Assembly: GCA_030770535.1 (NCBI GenBank) | Contig: JASVEC010000272.1 | Span: forward strand, 1-21,355 | Direction: 5' to 3' | Origin: Batkoa obscura | Lineage: Eukaryota > Entomophthoromycota > Entomophthoromycetes > Entomophthorales > Batkoaceae | DNA length: 21,355 nucleotides | Shown here: in pieces, positions 1 through 10,120 of the stretch | Position numbering within the stretch: position 1 is the first letter of the stretch | How the letters are laid out: the number at the start of each line of letters is the position of its first letter | The notes under the pieces: model-generated | The model's database searches: none | What the model was told of the DNA's origin: nothing | Seen by the model: the letters and a program-made list of their open reading frames with translations, nothing else | Position numbers and translations under genes: made by a program

Positions 1-2105
1 TTTCTTTTGTGATTAGCTAATACACCAGGATAAATTAAATCAGTAAAATATTCCCCACCACCTAAAATTTCGACTTCATAAGGGAAAGGTAAAATCTTTT
101 TAAGTGGCATAGCTCCATTTTCCGCTTTTTCATTTAAATAAGCTGAATTTTCTACTTTAGTGCTTTCACTCAATAAATTATGATTTAAAATCTTATAACG
201 TTGTTTCATTTGCTTCAATAATTTTTTAGATCTTTTAATGGATTGTTGACGACGTTTCATCAATTCTTGCATTTTTTGTTTATGATCAATTTCTTCCTTA
301 GCATCAGTTCTTGGACCTCCCCAACTACGAGTATCCCAAGTGAAAATGGAATAGATAGTACACCACATTTTAAAAATTGGATTGATAATAAAGAAGATTG
401 GAAAAGAGATAAAAATTTTGGTACGATTCATAAAACTAGCATTAATACTTAATAATAAATATTTCAATATTAAACATGGAAAGAACACACACATAGTCCA
501 AATAGGTACAACTCCTTTGATAACACCAACGATATAAACCATAAATAACCAAGATAAAGAACCAGAAGCATAATCAAATAATTTCAAAAGTAACAAGATA
601 GGCATCACTTTCCATAATCTGGGGGTACATAACATATGAGCCTCATTGATAAGAGCACCAAGGTACCACCTTCTACGTTGTTTTACTAACTTTTGCCAAG
701 TATCTGGGGCATCCGTTTTACATCTAGAAGCACCACATAAACCAATAGTATGAGCATGTTGAGAATTTTCCATTAATAAATGAGTCATATAACGATCTTC
801 ACCTAAATAATAACGATGGAAGTTTAATGGTTTTCTTTTATCAAAATCAATAAAATATTGATCTGAAACTGATCGCATAGCTTGTAAACGTAACATAGTA
901 AGAGCCCCCGGTAAACAGGTTACTGAACCTGCTAAAGCCTCTAATGAACGGGCAAACATTTGACCTTCTAAATATTCAGCATCTTGTAAATAATGTAATA
1001 AATTAGGTTTATCCGAAGTACGACAAGTAATATAACCAGTACAAGCATTCATCTTTGGATGATTAACCATAGTAGAAACAAAGTTATATAAGGCATTATC
1101 ATGTAAAATGACATCGGAGTCAATATACATTAATAAAGTGTTATCAATGGATCTTTGAGATGTACCATACATCTCATTAATGATTTTGAATCCTTTACCT
1201 TGGGTAGCGGATTTACCTTCATGTGGAAAACGACAAATGGTTACCCTTACACCTTCCACAGTTAATTCTAAACGTGGTGGAAATAAGAAAAGAGAATCTT
1301 TATCTTGTTCAGTTGTATTAATTTTTTCAAATTCCTGTTCCCATTCCATTTGGACGTTCTTATTTAAAACCTTTAATTTCTTTAATAAAGACCAATATAA
1401 GGAAGATTCACTAGCATCATCAAAAGCTAATAATAAATGTAATTTTTCTGGTGGATAATCAGAACGAATAGCAGACTCTACTGCACGAAATAAAGGCAAC
1501 TCATCTTCATTATAAATTGGCATCATGATCACTACATTTGGTATCTCTTTTGTTTCTGGGTTAATGATACCGCCTTTCAATTTTTTTCCTGAAAAGCCAA
1601 ACTTAATAACAAAATAAAGTGAAGCGATTACAGGTAAATTAAAGAATACAATGTAGGAGATGGTACAAGCATAAAAGGAAATTTCAATCAATAATTCAGG
1701 AAATTTGGGTGCCCAATCGTAAGGGATAGCATTCAAAATAAGTGGGATAAACACTAATCTTATGCCTATGAATAATAGGATGATAAGAGTTCCTAAGATG
1801 ATTTTACCACCTCGGGAGTTTAATACTACGAAACAGAAGACATATAAGAATAAAAGGGTATAGATTAGATAATCGATCATGGCTAAGATCAAAAAAGCAA
1901 AGGTGGCAGCTTGGGCGCCAATATCTCCATGTAATTTGTTACTATAGAATGGGGAATTACTAGACGAGTTGGTAGTTTCTGGATCATTGATTAAAATAGC
2001 GTTATTATTAGAAGTATCCTCTTGAGCATTTGAGAAAGTAATTAAGGAAACAAAGAGGAATAAAGTGATAATGAACAACTTCTTTAATATAATAGATAGT
2101 GACAT
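1..2105 (-). CDS. Chitin synthase (GT2 family), C-terminus cut by window edge
   Basis: A single reading frame stays open from the ATG at 2105-2103 to the left edge, giving 701 codons with no stop and no intron. It should be a membrane glycosyltransferase that polymerises UDP-GlcNAc into chitin and extrudes it for the cell wall. Residues 1-27 look like a signal peptide ending SNA-Q. Hydrophobic segments follow at about 66-95, 102-124 and 141-170. The cytosolic GT2 domain spans about 185-490. It shows a donor-site FDD (228-230), the DSD metal-binding motif (329-331), CLPG (397-400), the catalytic EDR (436-438) and the QRRRW processivity motif (476-480). More membrane segments follow, then SWGGPR near 594-599 and a basic, probably coiled stretch. 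QRRRW is followed by YLG, unlike the INST common in classes I-VI, so I do not assign a class. Leucine is mostly TTA, as expected at this base composition. The family call is secure; the subclass is open. Confidence 0.93.
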   Translation of the reverse strand, partial: MSLSIILKKLFIITLFLFVSLITFSNAQEDTSNNNAILINDPETTNSSSNSPFYSNKLHGDIGAQAATFAFLILAMIDYLIYTLLFLYVFCFVVLNSRGGKIILGTLIILLFIGIRLVFIPLILNAIPYDWAPKFPELLIEISFYACTISYIVFFNLPVIASLYFVIKFGFSGKKLKGGIINPETKEIPNVVIMMPIYNEDELPLFRAVESAIRSDYPPEKLHLLLAFDDASESSLYWSLLKKLKVLNKNVQMEWEQEFEKINTTEQDKDSLFLFPPRLELTVEGVRVTICRFPHEGKSATQGKGFKIINEMYGTSQRSIDNTLLMYIDSDVILHDNALYNFVSTMVNHPKMNACTGYITCRTSDKPNLLHYLQDAEYLEGQMFARSLEALAGSVTCLPGALTMLRLQAMRSVSDQYFIDFDKRKPLNFHRYYLGEDRYMTHLLMENSQHAHTIGLCGASRCKTDAPDTWQKLVKQRRRWYLGALINEAHMLCTPRLWKVMPILLLLKLFDYASGSLSWLFMVYIVGVIKGVVPIWTMCVFFPCLILKYLLLSINASFMNRTKIFISFPIFFIINPIFKMWCTIYSIFTWDTRSWGGPRTDAKEEIDHKQKMQELMKRRQQSIKRSKKLLKQMKQRYKILNHNLLSESTKVENSAYLNEKAENGAMPLKKILPFPYEVEILGGGEYFTDLIYPGVLANHKR

Positions 2106-2153
2106 TTTAAGAATCAAAAAAATTGAATTGTTGAACTAAATATAAAACCCTTG

Positions 2154-2161
2154 TTTAAATA
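2154..2161 (-). promoter_or_regulatory. Possible TATA box of the chitin synthase gene
   Basis: On the minus strand this reads TATTTAAA, 48 to 56 bases upstream of the chitin synthase ATG. The same octamer lies at a similar distance ahead of the zinc-cluster gene at 13173. TATA-like strings are frequent by chance in DNA this A+T-rich, so the call rests on position and on the shared spacing. Confidence 0.35.
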
Positions 2162-4765
2162 CTTTTTTTTAACTATAATGCAAGCGCTATATTATTTTTT
2201 TTTTCTATTGTTGTCTATATATGGATATACGAAATTAATTACTCTATTTTTAAATAATATTCAGGTTGATTGGTGGATAAATTTGTATTTCTGATAATTA
2301 GAGTGCTTTAATAAGCCTATTTTTAGATTTACTTGCTCAACAATTTTAAATAGGGGTTAAAATAAAATTTATAAATAGTGTCAGCAGCTCAGGGTACGTG
2401 GGGCTTTCTTTTAAAATTGAAAAGCTAAGGAATGATCTGATCACTGTTTTAACTAAGTTGTAAAATTTCAGTAATTAACTGACTTTTTCTTTTTATTTAT
2501 ACTATTATCATTTAATGTCTTTAATTTTCAAAAAATTAATTGGCCTGCAAATGTCGTGGTTAAGTTAAAGGCTGGGCTACATTAGCTTAATTATTTGTTG
2601 AATAATAATTATGCCTTGGTGATCTCTTTAGCTTTTTATGCACAAAGATTAAGTTTAATTTTTTTGTATTAAATTTATGTCAGACTGTTTCAAAAAGGTT
2701 TGGAATAATACTTTATTTATGTTTTTGTCCTCTATGTCTTAATATCTATTTTTATATTAATATTTATTTACATGTCTTCGTCTATTTACATTAACTTATA
2801 TTTTCATTTTCTTTTCAATAGAAATTTAGCTTAATTTTAATTGAAATTTTCTTTTTTAAAATAGCTCAATTTTTTCATGCTTAACCTCTGACTATTAACA
2901 AGTTTTTTAGACCCACCTATTAAAATTTCAGTTTGACATCATCAATTAGCGAAAAATACTATTCACTTTTAAGTTCCACTTCGAATAATAAGTAGTCAAA
3001 CTAGCTTACTCATACACAGATAAGATAAAACTACAAAAATCGCCATATTCCATTGGTGGTAATCTTGTTAAATATATTAATGAAAACATAGAACTGTTTA
3101 TTTGTGTAAGTTTTTTGTATTCAAATGCAAGTCCTGTGGCACATTATGTAACTTTTTATTGAATAAGATGGAAAGTTCATTTTTCATTAATTTTTTATTG
3201 ATCATTTTTTAGTCAACATAAAATTCCAAAATACTCTTGTTTAATATTAAGACAAAAGAGCAGTTAATTATGAATTTTTACTAAATTTAAAAAAAGTTTG
3301 TAACAAAACAAAACCCTCTTCCGTAGAAAGTTTCAAGATTAAAATTTTTTTAAACAAAAAGAATATATTTTGTATCAATTAAAAAAAAAGAATAACCCAC
3401 CTCTTCTTTAAAAAAATACAAGCGACCTCCTCTTTTTCTTCTTTTAAAGCATAGTTTCTATTTCTCTGGCTTAGATGTAAAACTGACTTAGAAAAAACTC
3501 AAAGATGGACCACAAAAATTAAAAATTGTACAGCGTTCAACTAACATTCACAGAATTAATTATAAAAATTTTAAAATTAGGCCATTTTTGTAAGTTTGTG
3601 GCTACTTTTTAAGCTAAAAACTTGGCCTAGAATTTAAGTAAGATTAGTTCACCTTTAAACTGTATAAAAGTAGTGTAAAAATTAGTACAAAAAATCAATA
3701 CAAACTTTTCTACCGAGTACAATATCCTTAGACCAGAACCCAGCTCTCCCGAACTCGCATACTTTCCTATAATAGGGTAAATGATTTTATTCTTTTCCTT
3801 ACCCATCCTATTTTTTTTGTTTATCTGCTCTTACTTTCTGTGTTTATTTGCCTCCAGAAATAAGACAACTCAGAATTGAAAAACTAATTTTTTTAAAAAT
3901 TGAGGAGACTGTTCTAGCATATTTGACCTGCAAAAACAAGGAAAAGAAACACTTGTAATAATACATTTGTTTCATTATTATTTTTACACCAAAATTAGTT
4001 TTTAAGTGTAAGTATTTCTAAACTATTTGAAAAATAGAGACTTGGTTCCAGTTGTAATGTTATAAATTGATTTTTTCAATCTCCTTACTATATTTCTAGT
4101 ACCTTAAGTCTAACTTTAATTTATTACACTCTATCTTGGATACTAATATGCTTGTTTAGTCTAAGATTCAAGAGATTTACTTAGTACAACTATCTTTTGT
4201 ATTAATTATTTAATTGATTAAAAAGATAAATTTCGAAACTACTGACCATTTGATCATAATTGAAACCATAACCAAGCCTTGATTAATTGACCGACATTTA
4301 TTTAATAATATTCAAATAAAACATTCTTTTGAGTTTAAATCTTTTTTTAAAGCTTATATATTTTAGCTCAATTATAAATAAAGCTATTGGTCAACTACAT
4401 ACAACGAAGTGTTCATACAAATATTATAAATAATAATAGCAATATGATATCTCAATTTTCTGGTTGAATTTTTAAATTAATTACTTTAAATTACTGAAGG
4501 ATGTTTAATACTACTCGACTCATTCTTCAACTTCAAATGATGAGTATGGATAGTTAATTTTCTAACTTGAAGTGTAGAATTAATAACATTAAATAATGGT
4601 TCTTTTAAAATACATAAAGACACTACACTTTGGATATGAGGTAGAATAGATTAAGATGATATCAGTATTATTTAAATAGTTTATGCACTTATTCAATCGT
4701 TATATTAACTGAAAAAATTCAATTAGTATTATATTAGTGTTTTATCGTTAGAGCAATAAAAAATG
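2162..4765. other. Long intergenic stretch with no gene seen
   Basis: No reading frame here looks coding on either strand, and I recognise no RNA gene. Parts are less A+T-extreme than the DNA further right, for example around 2390-2410 and 3710-3780, but they show no motif I can name. The left part must contain the chitin synthase promoter. Confidence 0.6.
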
Positions 4766-4769
4766 ATAT

Positions 4770-4865
4770 GGAGTATTTTTTGGTCTCATCATTTTTTCCA
4801 TCTTTTAAGCGCTATTTAAGTGGAAAGATTTGCTAGTAAGATTTTTAAACACAAAAATACATCCC
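4770..4865 (+). mobile_element. GGGG-end MITE, copy 1
   Basis: This 96-bp copy starts GGAGTATT and ends ACATCCC, with the core TTTTAAGCGCTATTTAAGTG in the middle. ATAT flanks it at 4766-4769 and 4866-4869, which fits a 4-bp target duplication. I call the strand plus when the arm reading TTCATTATTTTTTCC or similar is on the left. It ends about 95 bp from the tRNA-Val gene. Confidence 0.8.
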
Positions 4866-4937
4866 ATATCTATAATAGTATTGATGAAGCAAATAGTCCT
4901 AGTAATTTATTAATAGCAAATAAAACGGCAGAAAATC

Positions 4938-4951
4938 AAAAAAAAAAAAAA
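4938..4951 (-). terminator. RNA polymerase III terminator of tRNA-Val
   Basis: On the minus strand this is a run of fourteen T residues that begins 8 bases past the 3' end of the tRNA. Four or more T residues normally end Pol III transcription, so this is a strong terminator. Confidence 0.85.
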
Positions 4952-4959
4952 TACCTGAT

Positions 4960-5032
4960 GTTTCCGTCCAGATTCGAACTGGAGACCTTCTGTGTGTTAG
5001 ACAGATGTGATAACCAACTACACCACGGAAAC
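4960..5032 (-). tRNA. tRNA-Val, anticodon AAC
   Basis: The minus strand folds as a complete 73-nt cloverleaf. The acceptor arms are GTTTCCG and CGGAAAC. The anticodon stem is TCTGT/ACAGA around the loop CTAACAC, with anticodon AAC (wobble A, probably edited to inosine). The T arm carries GTTCGAATC, which is also the Pol III B box, and the D arm carries the A box TGGTGTAGTTGG. There is no intron. CCA is not encoded, as usual for eukaryotes. The overall sequence closely matches the eukaryotic tRNA-Val(AAC) pattern. Confidence 0.96.
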
Positions 5033-5355
5033 TTGGATCTTCTGGTTAGATTTTATTAAAGAGAATAATATTTATATAATTTAGACAAAATCGTATAATT
5101 ATTTTTTTTAATTTGTTAAAAAATTGATTTATATGGTAATATAGATCATGTGCAAAAATACAAAACGATGAATTCATTTAAAAAAAATATGACAACAAAT
5201 TAAAATAAAAGTGAATAGCTAAATCCAGCCTTATTTTAAAACACTAAAGAATTTTATAAAAATCATTTAATAATTCTTTTGATAATAATATTAATAAAAT
5301 AAATAACGTTAACTGCAATTAAAAAAATTATGATGAGAAACCTTTTTTATGATAT

Positions 5356-5453
5356 GGGGATGTATTTTTATGTTTAAGAATTTCGCTAACAATTTTTCCA
5401 TTCAAACAGTGCTCAAAGATGGAAAAAATGATGAAGTCAAAAAAAACAGCCCC
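5356..5453 (-). mobile_element. GGGG-end MITE, copy 2
   Basis: This 98-bp copy starts GGGGATGT and ends CAGCCCC and lies in the opposite orientation to copy 1. ATAT flanks both ends (5352-5355 and 5454-5457). The core has drifted to CAAACAGTGCTCAAAGATGG. Confidence 0.8.
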
Positions 5454-5457
5454 ATAT

Positions 5458-6868
5458 AATGAAAACAATTATACTAACGTTTCATCTAAGAGTGGAGTCA
5501 TATTTAAGCACTATTTTATTAAATAAAAATATTATTATTAACTAGATGACTATAACATAGCAATAAGTATACCCTTTCAATACCTCTACTCAAGTAGCAA
5601 CAATCAATATTAAATCCAGTACTATTAAAACTATCATTTTATTAAAGGATAATATCTTTGATAGAAAATTACCCTGATTTGAGTTTTTAGTAGAATACTT
5701 AGGATACTACACTGACGTTGATGACGATGTTCTAAACTAATTATAATTCTCTATTTTTAAATTAAATGACATCGTTTAATACTAATGTATGTGTTGATAT
5801 ATGTTAAGTAGATTTATTAGGTTGATTTAAAGGATAAAATAATACTCAGCTTAAAGTATTTTTAATTTCTAGCAATTTCTTTAAACATGAGTTTTTAATA
5901 ATTTAATTTTTATTGTTTCAAAAAAAAGTCACATTCAGCTTCTCGATTAAATAGAATCTAAATAGAAATAAATTAGAATATTTTACTGCTTTTGACTATT
6001 AAAAAACAAGTTTTTAATAGTAACTTTAATACCTATTGAGAGATTAAGGGAGTATCATATTTATTAATTGGCTCTTTAAATAATAATAATACTTAAGCTG
6101 ATATTTATTTTAAAATCATACATCATAGAACCTTGTTTATCATTATTTTTGTTTTTTATTTTTTTATACGATTGATTGAATTTTTTGTCATCTTTGTTAT
6201 TTTATTTTTATTTTTAATGATAAAATAATAATATAATAATAATAATATAATACTTAGTATATTATATATTATTATTTTATTTTTTAAGTTATAAAAATAA
6301 CGAATTTCTTTAATTTTATCAACGTAGCGTAATAACTTAAAAATTTTATAAATAATTTAATATTATTGTAAATTGATTAAGATAATTATTATTTTTATAA
6401 CAACATTATCCATTTTTAAGGTAATAATGTATCAAGAATACTTAAATGTTACAGACAAAATGGATAAAAATAGTAATCTATATCTTTACGGTAGTTTTTT
6501 TTATTCAAGTTTTTTAAAGTAAAATAATAGTTTTGTATATTTTAGTTAATTTTAAGTTTAAAAATATAAGATTAAATCAAGTTTTATAGCTTATTTAATA
6601 ACAAATTACTAACATTAAGAACTACTTTTATTACTATATTCATTGAGGTTTTCAAATATTATTAGATTCGACTACTATCTATCAATTTCTTTCATTTTGC
6701 TTTTACTATAACTTATCTTATATATATTATATCTTCTTTATCTCTATCTTTATTATTATAAACTTAAATTACGAATAGTATTCTACTCAAGTTTAAATTT
6801 ATTTCATAATCAAGATATAAACCAAATATAGACATTAAAAATTAAAAATGGTAATAAAGTTTTATCAG
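5458..6868. other. A+T-rich intergenic stretch with simple-sequence palindrome
   Basis: No gene is seen. Around 6190-6300 the DNA is almost pure A+T with AAT/ATT microsatellite runs. A 14-bp inverted repeat lies there, with arms 6222-6235 and 6265-6278. In such low-complexity sequence this may be chance. The right part must contain the promoter of the gene at 7011; TATTTATAAA at 6869-6878 is a candidate TATA element, though 133 bp from the ATG. Confidence 0.5.
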
Positions 6869-7010
6869 TATTTATAAAGAATAACTAAATCATCCATCAA
6901 ACCTAATTTACCAATCAAATAAATTTTATGATTTGACTATCAATTTGCCTTATCAATTTTCTCACTAATTGGATTTTTTTATCTTTTATAAATTGGAAAT
7001 TCAATTTATA

Positions 7011-7795
7011 ATGTCCAACTCTACTGTTGAAGCTGAAGTTAAAGATTGTTTACAATGTCAAGTTCAAAACATACGCTGTGATCAAAAATTACCGGAATGT
7101 AGTCGATGTAGTCGCTTATTTGTAAGTTGTAGTTATACTGAATCGGAACCTGAAGAAATCAGTAATCATTTATCCATTCCACAAAATATTTCCAATGTTT
7201 ATAAAAGACGCTATAATTTCAATATAAGTTCACAAAGACCTCTATACTCTTTTAGATCTTATTCACCAGATCCAATAGATAATGTTCAACATCATAATCA
7301 TCCAACTTATTTAATTCATTCCCTTGGTCCTCCACCGCTTTATCCTTATCCTAAACCTAGTTTTATGACGGATGAGATCAATCAAGGTAATTAATAATAA
7401 GTTTTAATATTTCCTTTTGATTAAGTTATAATCCATTATTAGTGGATACACAATCAAGTTTTTATAGTAAAAGTAAAGTAGAAAAGATGATGGAAGAAGA
7501 AGATAATTATATTTATGATAATCCTATTGTTTGGCAATCCACTATGTTTAATAATACTATGTCTGAAGATATGCAACCTTGTGAACTATGTTTTAAAAAA
7601 AATTTATCATGCAATGGAAAGAAACCAAAATGTGAGAACTGTGAAAGTACACAGGAAAAGTGTAATTATAAGAAAGGAGGTAATAATAATGATTTTTTAA
7701 TAATAAACGGGGCTACTCAGAGAAAAAAAAAAAAAGTAGCAGAAAAGAGTTTAGGGGATAAAGAAGTACCTTTAAAATTTAAAAATGGTATCTAA
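7011..7795 (+). CDS. Small protein with two Zn2Cys6 clusters, two exons
   Basis: Exon 1 (7011-7386) and exon 2 (7443-7795) join in frame across a 56-bp GT-AG intron and give 242 residues. The first cluster has Cys13-x2-Cys16-x6-Cys23-x6-Cys30-x2-Cys33-x6-Cys40. The second has Cys172, 175, 182, 189, 192 and 199 with identical spacing. Each has the usual Pro two residues before its fourth Cys. Zn2Cys6 domains bind two zinc ions and usually contact CGG-type DNA half-sites in fungal transcription factors. The basic loop is weak here: QVQNIR in the first and FKKNLS in the second, against the usual R/K-rich RRRKLK type. No middle-homology region follows. The linker is rich in Pro, Tyr and Ser, and the tail has a KKKK stretch that could be a nuclear signal. 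I chose the ATG at 7011 over one at 6969 because it has A at -3 and lies just before the first cluster. Two separate genes are possible but less likely. A regulatory role is inferred. Confidence 0.8.
7387..7442 (+). other. Spliceosomal intron joining the two zinc-cluster exons
   Basis: The donor is CAAG|GTAATT and the acceptor ATTATTAG|TGG. Unspliced, the frame meets a stop at 7392-7394. Removing these 56 bp joins the G at 7386 to TG at 7443-7444 as one Val codon and keeps the frame of exon 2. The length matches the introns of the PCCB relic in this window (about 39 to 56 bp). Confidence 0.75.
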
Positions 7796-8418
7796 TTTTC
7801 GGAATCTATATGATCTTGTTTTATAGTTATGTTTTTATTTCTATTCTCACCTTATTTTAATAAATTTATATATTTTATCTGTCTATTATTAATTGTATTT
7901 TATTAAATTGTTATTACTATATTAATAATAATAACATTAAAATATAAAATTATATAGATAAAGTTTAAAGTAGTAAGTTATAAAAACATAAATATATAAT
8001 GTAAAGTTCAAAAATGCAGCTTGTTACATAAAAAAAGAATTAAACAAAAAAATACATCTACACTTCTACTCACCTTTTATTTTCAATAGCTTTTGAAAGT
8101 TGAAGTTCACTAATAGTCTTATTACATCTACCAATCACTAATAAATAAGTATTATCTCCCCTTTTTGTTGTTGATTTATTTTCAAAACTATTAAATCAAA
8201 ATTTCTTTTCTTTCACTCAAATTAAATCTTTTTTCATCTTTCTATAATGCTATGTTTTTATTTTAACATTGAACTTTTTTAAATCTAATTTTGTTTTTTT
8301 GTAAATTTAGAAATATATTCAATTTGATTAAAATTTAATAAAACTAAACTTTAATTTGTTTTTTTAAATCAAACTTTTGTTAATTATTTTAATTATTTAA
8401 CTATATTCTTGTATTAAT
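7796..8418. other. Intergenic stretch, nothing recognised
   Basis: This is A+T-rich sequence downstream of the two-cluster gene with no coding-like frame on either strand. It presumably contains that gene's polyadenylation site, but no signal stands out from the background. Confidence 0.5.
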
Positions 8419-8422
8419 ACAT

Positions 8423-8521
8423 GGGGATGCATTTTTTTGTTTAAGAATTTTGCTGATAACTTTTCCACTCAAATAGCACTCAAAAGATGGAAGAAGTGAT
8501 AAAATCAAAAAAAACATCTTC
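8423..8521 (-). mobile_element. GGGG-end MITE, copy 3
   Basis: This 99-bp copy starts GGGGATGC and ends CATCTTC. The left flank is ACAT and the right flank ATAT, one mismatch apart. The right-hand ATAT is also the left flank of copy 4, so the two copies are adjacent in the same orientation. Confidence 0.8.
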
Positions 8522-8525
8522 ATAT

Positions 8526-8623
8526 GGGAATGTATTTTTGTATTCAAGAATTTTACTAATAATTTTCCACTCAAATAGCGCTTAAAAGATGGAAAAAAAT
8601 GCTGAAGCTAAAAAAACATCCCC
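8526..8623 (-). mobile_element. GGGG-end MITE, copy 4
   Basis: This 98-bp copy starts GGGAATGT and ends CATCCCC, with the core TCAAATAGCGCTTAAAAGAT intact. ATAT lies on each side (8522-8525 and 8624-8627). It abuts copy 3 with only that ATAT between them. Confidence 0.83.
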
Positions 8624-8673
8624 ATATGCTTATAAAACATTGATATATATAAACTAGGTAAAATAATATATAT

Positions 8674-8778
8674 GAGGATGTATTTGTGTTTAATAATTTT
8701 ATTAACAAATTTTTCATTTTTTAAGCGTTATTTGAGTGCAAAAGTTGGCAAAATTCTTAAACAAAAAAATACATCCCC
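8674..8778. mobile_element. GGGG-end MITE, copy 5, with two matching arms
   Basis: This copy is longer than the others (105 bp). It starts GAGGATGT and ends CATCCCC, flanked by ATAT, or ATATAT if counted more widely. Unlike its relatives, both arms are of the same type: GTGTTTAATAATTTTATTAA on the left and the complement-type AAAATTCTTAAAC on the right. It therefore has no clear orientation and should fold into a fuller hairpin. Confidence 0.78.
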
Positions 8779-8784
8779 ATATAT

Positions 8785-9526
8785 TTAATCAAAATATAAC
8801 TAATATTAGGCAAAAAAATAGTATTTGATATTGTTTTCTGGGATATTATAATATTAATAATTTAAGATTGATTTGTTTAGAATTACAGTATAATATATAT
8901 AAGTTATCAAAATTAAGAAAGCTATTTATTAAATTATAATTTGTTGATTTGTTAACTATATTAAAATAATTATTCAAATTATGAGTAAATTGAAGTAATT
9001 TTGCTCTTAAAATTAAACGTTTTTTTGAATTTATGGATAATTAATCTGAATTTTTTTACTTAAATTTGCTTTAAAAAATTTCATTTATGTATTTTAACAT
9101 CTATATTTAGTAACTGTAATATAAAATTATAACTGTTATTATTTTATATATATAACACTTTAATGCAAAGTTTAAAATTATTTTTTGATATAATAGTTTT
9201 CTTAAAATTTAATTATTCTTAATTTGATTATTTTATTTTATTTCATATAAGTTATATATATACTAATATGATGTTTATCAATATAGCATTTATTGATTTT
9301 TGGAAGTTTTTAAAGCTTTTTTAAAATACATATAAATAGGTTATTTATATTTCATCTTTATAAAAAGGACCATTAACTGTTAGTTAAGCTTTAATTGATT
9401 AAGGAATACTGGATATATTAATTGAAAGAAGTTTTTATAAAATTTTAATAATATTTATAATAATAGGAGGTATATTATTTTTTACCACTTTTTTTAAATA
9501 CAAATTAATAAAAATTAAAAAACAAA
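8785..9526. other. Intergenic stretch, nothing recognised
   Basis: This is A+T-rich DNA with no coding-like frame and no recognisable element between MITE copies 5 and 6. Confidence 0.5.
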
Positions 9527-9530
9527 ATAT

Positions 9531-9627
9531 GGGGGTGTTTTTTTGTGTTTAAGAATTTTACTAACAATCTTTCTACTCAAATAGCGCTTAAAAAATGGAA
9601 AAATAATGAAATCAAAAAAACATCACC
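9531..9627 (-). mobile_element. GGGG-end MITE, copy 6
   Basis: This 97-bp copy starts GGGGGTGT and ends CATCACC, with the core TCAAATAGCGCTTAAAAAAT. ATAT flanks both ends (9527-9530 and 9628-9631). Confidence 0.82.
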
Positions 9628-9631
9628 ATAT

Positions 9632-10017
9632 AGCTAGTTAACATTTGGACTAAATTTATTACAATTTAATTCGAGATTTAATTTTAGCCAAAAAAGTGTT
9701 ATTTAATTTTTAACTTTAAATTAAATTATTAAAACTCGAACTACAATAGATTTGGCATAGATTGAGCTGTTCATACTAACAAAAATACTGTTGATGTTTA
9801 TAAGAATTTCCTTTGACCAAATTCTTAGCTTAAAGTATTAAAAAAATTAGAGATTTGAAAAGATTATTACTTGACTTATTTGATTTGTATCTTTAATACA
9901 TATCAACTTATAAGTTTAGAATATTTGCGATTTGTATTTCTATCAAAGTACAATTTATGTAACAACTATCTATTATATATGCTATCTACTGTATAAATTA
10001 TTTACCATATTTTTATA
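9632..10017. other. Intergenic stretch, nothing recognised
   Basis: No gene or repeat is recognised between MITE copies 6 and 7. Confidence 0.5.
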
Positions 10018-10021
10018 TATT

Positions 10022-10120
10022 GGGGCTATTTTTTTTGGCTTCATTACTTTTTCTGTCTTTTAAGCGCTATTTAAACGGAAAATTTGTTACTAAAATTCTT
10101 AAACATAAAAATACATCCCC
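10022..10120 (+). mobile_element. GGGG-end MITE, copy 7
   Basis: This 99-bp copy starts GGGGCTAT and ends CATCCCC. It is flanked by TATT at 10018-10021 and TATT at 10121-10124. This is a direct repeat and is not self-complementary, so it is good evidence for a true 4-bp target duplication and fixes the element ends at the G and C runs. Confidence 0.86.

Noticed and set aside
243-1458. Plus-strand open frames at 243-452 and 1180-1458
   Set aside because: Both lie opposite the chitin synthase reading frame, which explains their openness; they have no domain of their own.
4820-5059. Plus-strand open frame of 79 codons
   Set aside because: It is made of MITE copy 1, a poly-A run and the antisense of the tRNA-Val gene.
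6190-6300. AT-rich palindromic region as a replication origin or functional element
   Set aside because: The pairing is built from AAT/ATT simple repeats and is not distinguishable from low-complexity background.
6969-7010. Upstream ATG for the two-cluster protein
   Set aside because: It would add 14 hydrophobic residues ahead of the zinc cluster. The ATG at 7011 has A at -3 and a more typical N-terminus. Not excluded.
7515-7700. Second plus-strand frame of 61 codons
   Set aside because: It overlaps exon 2 of the two-cluster gene out of frame; only the other frame carries the cysteine pattern.
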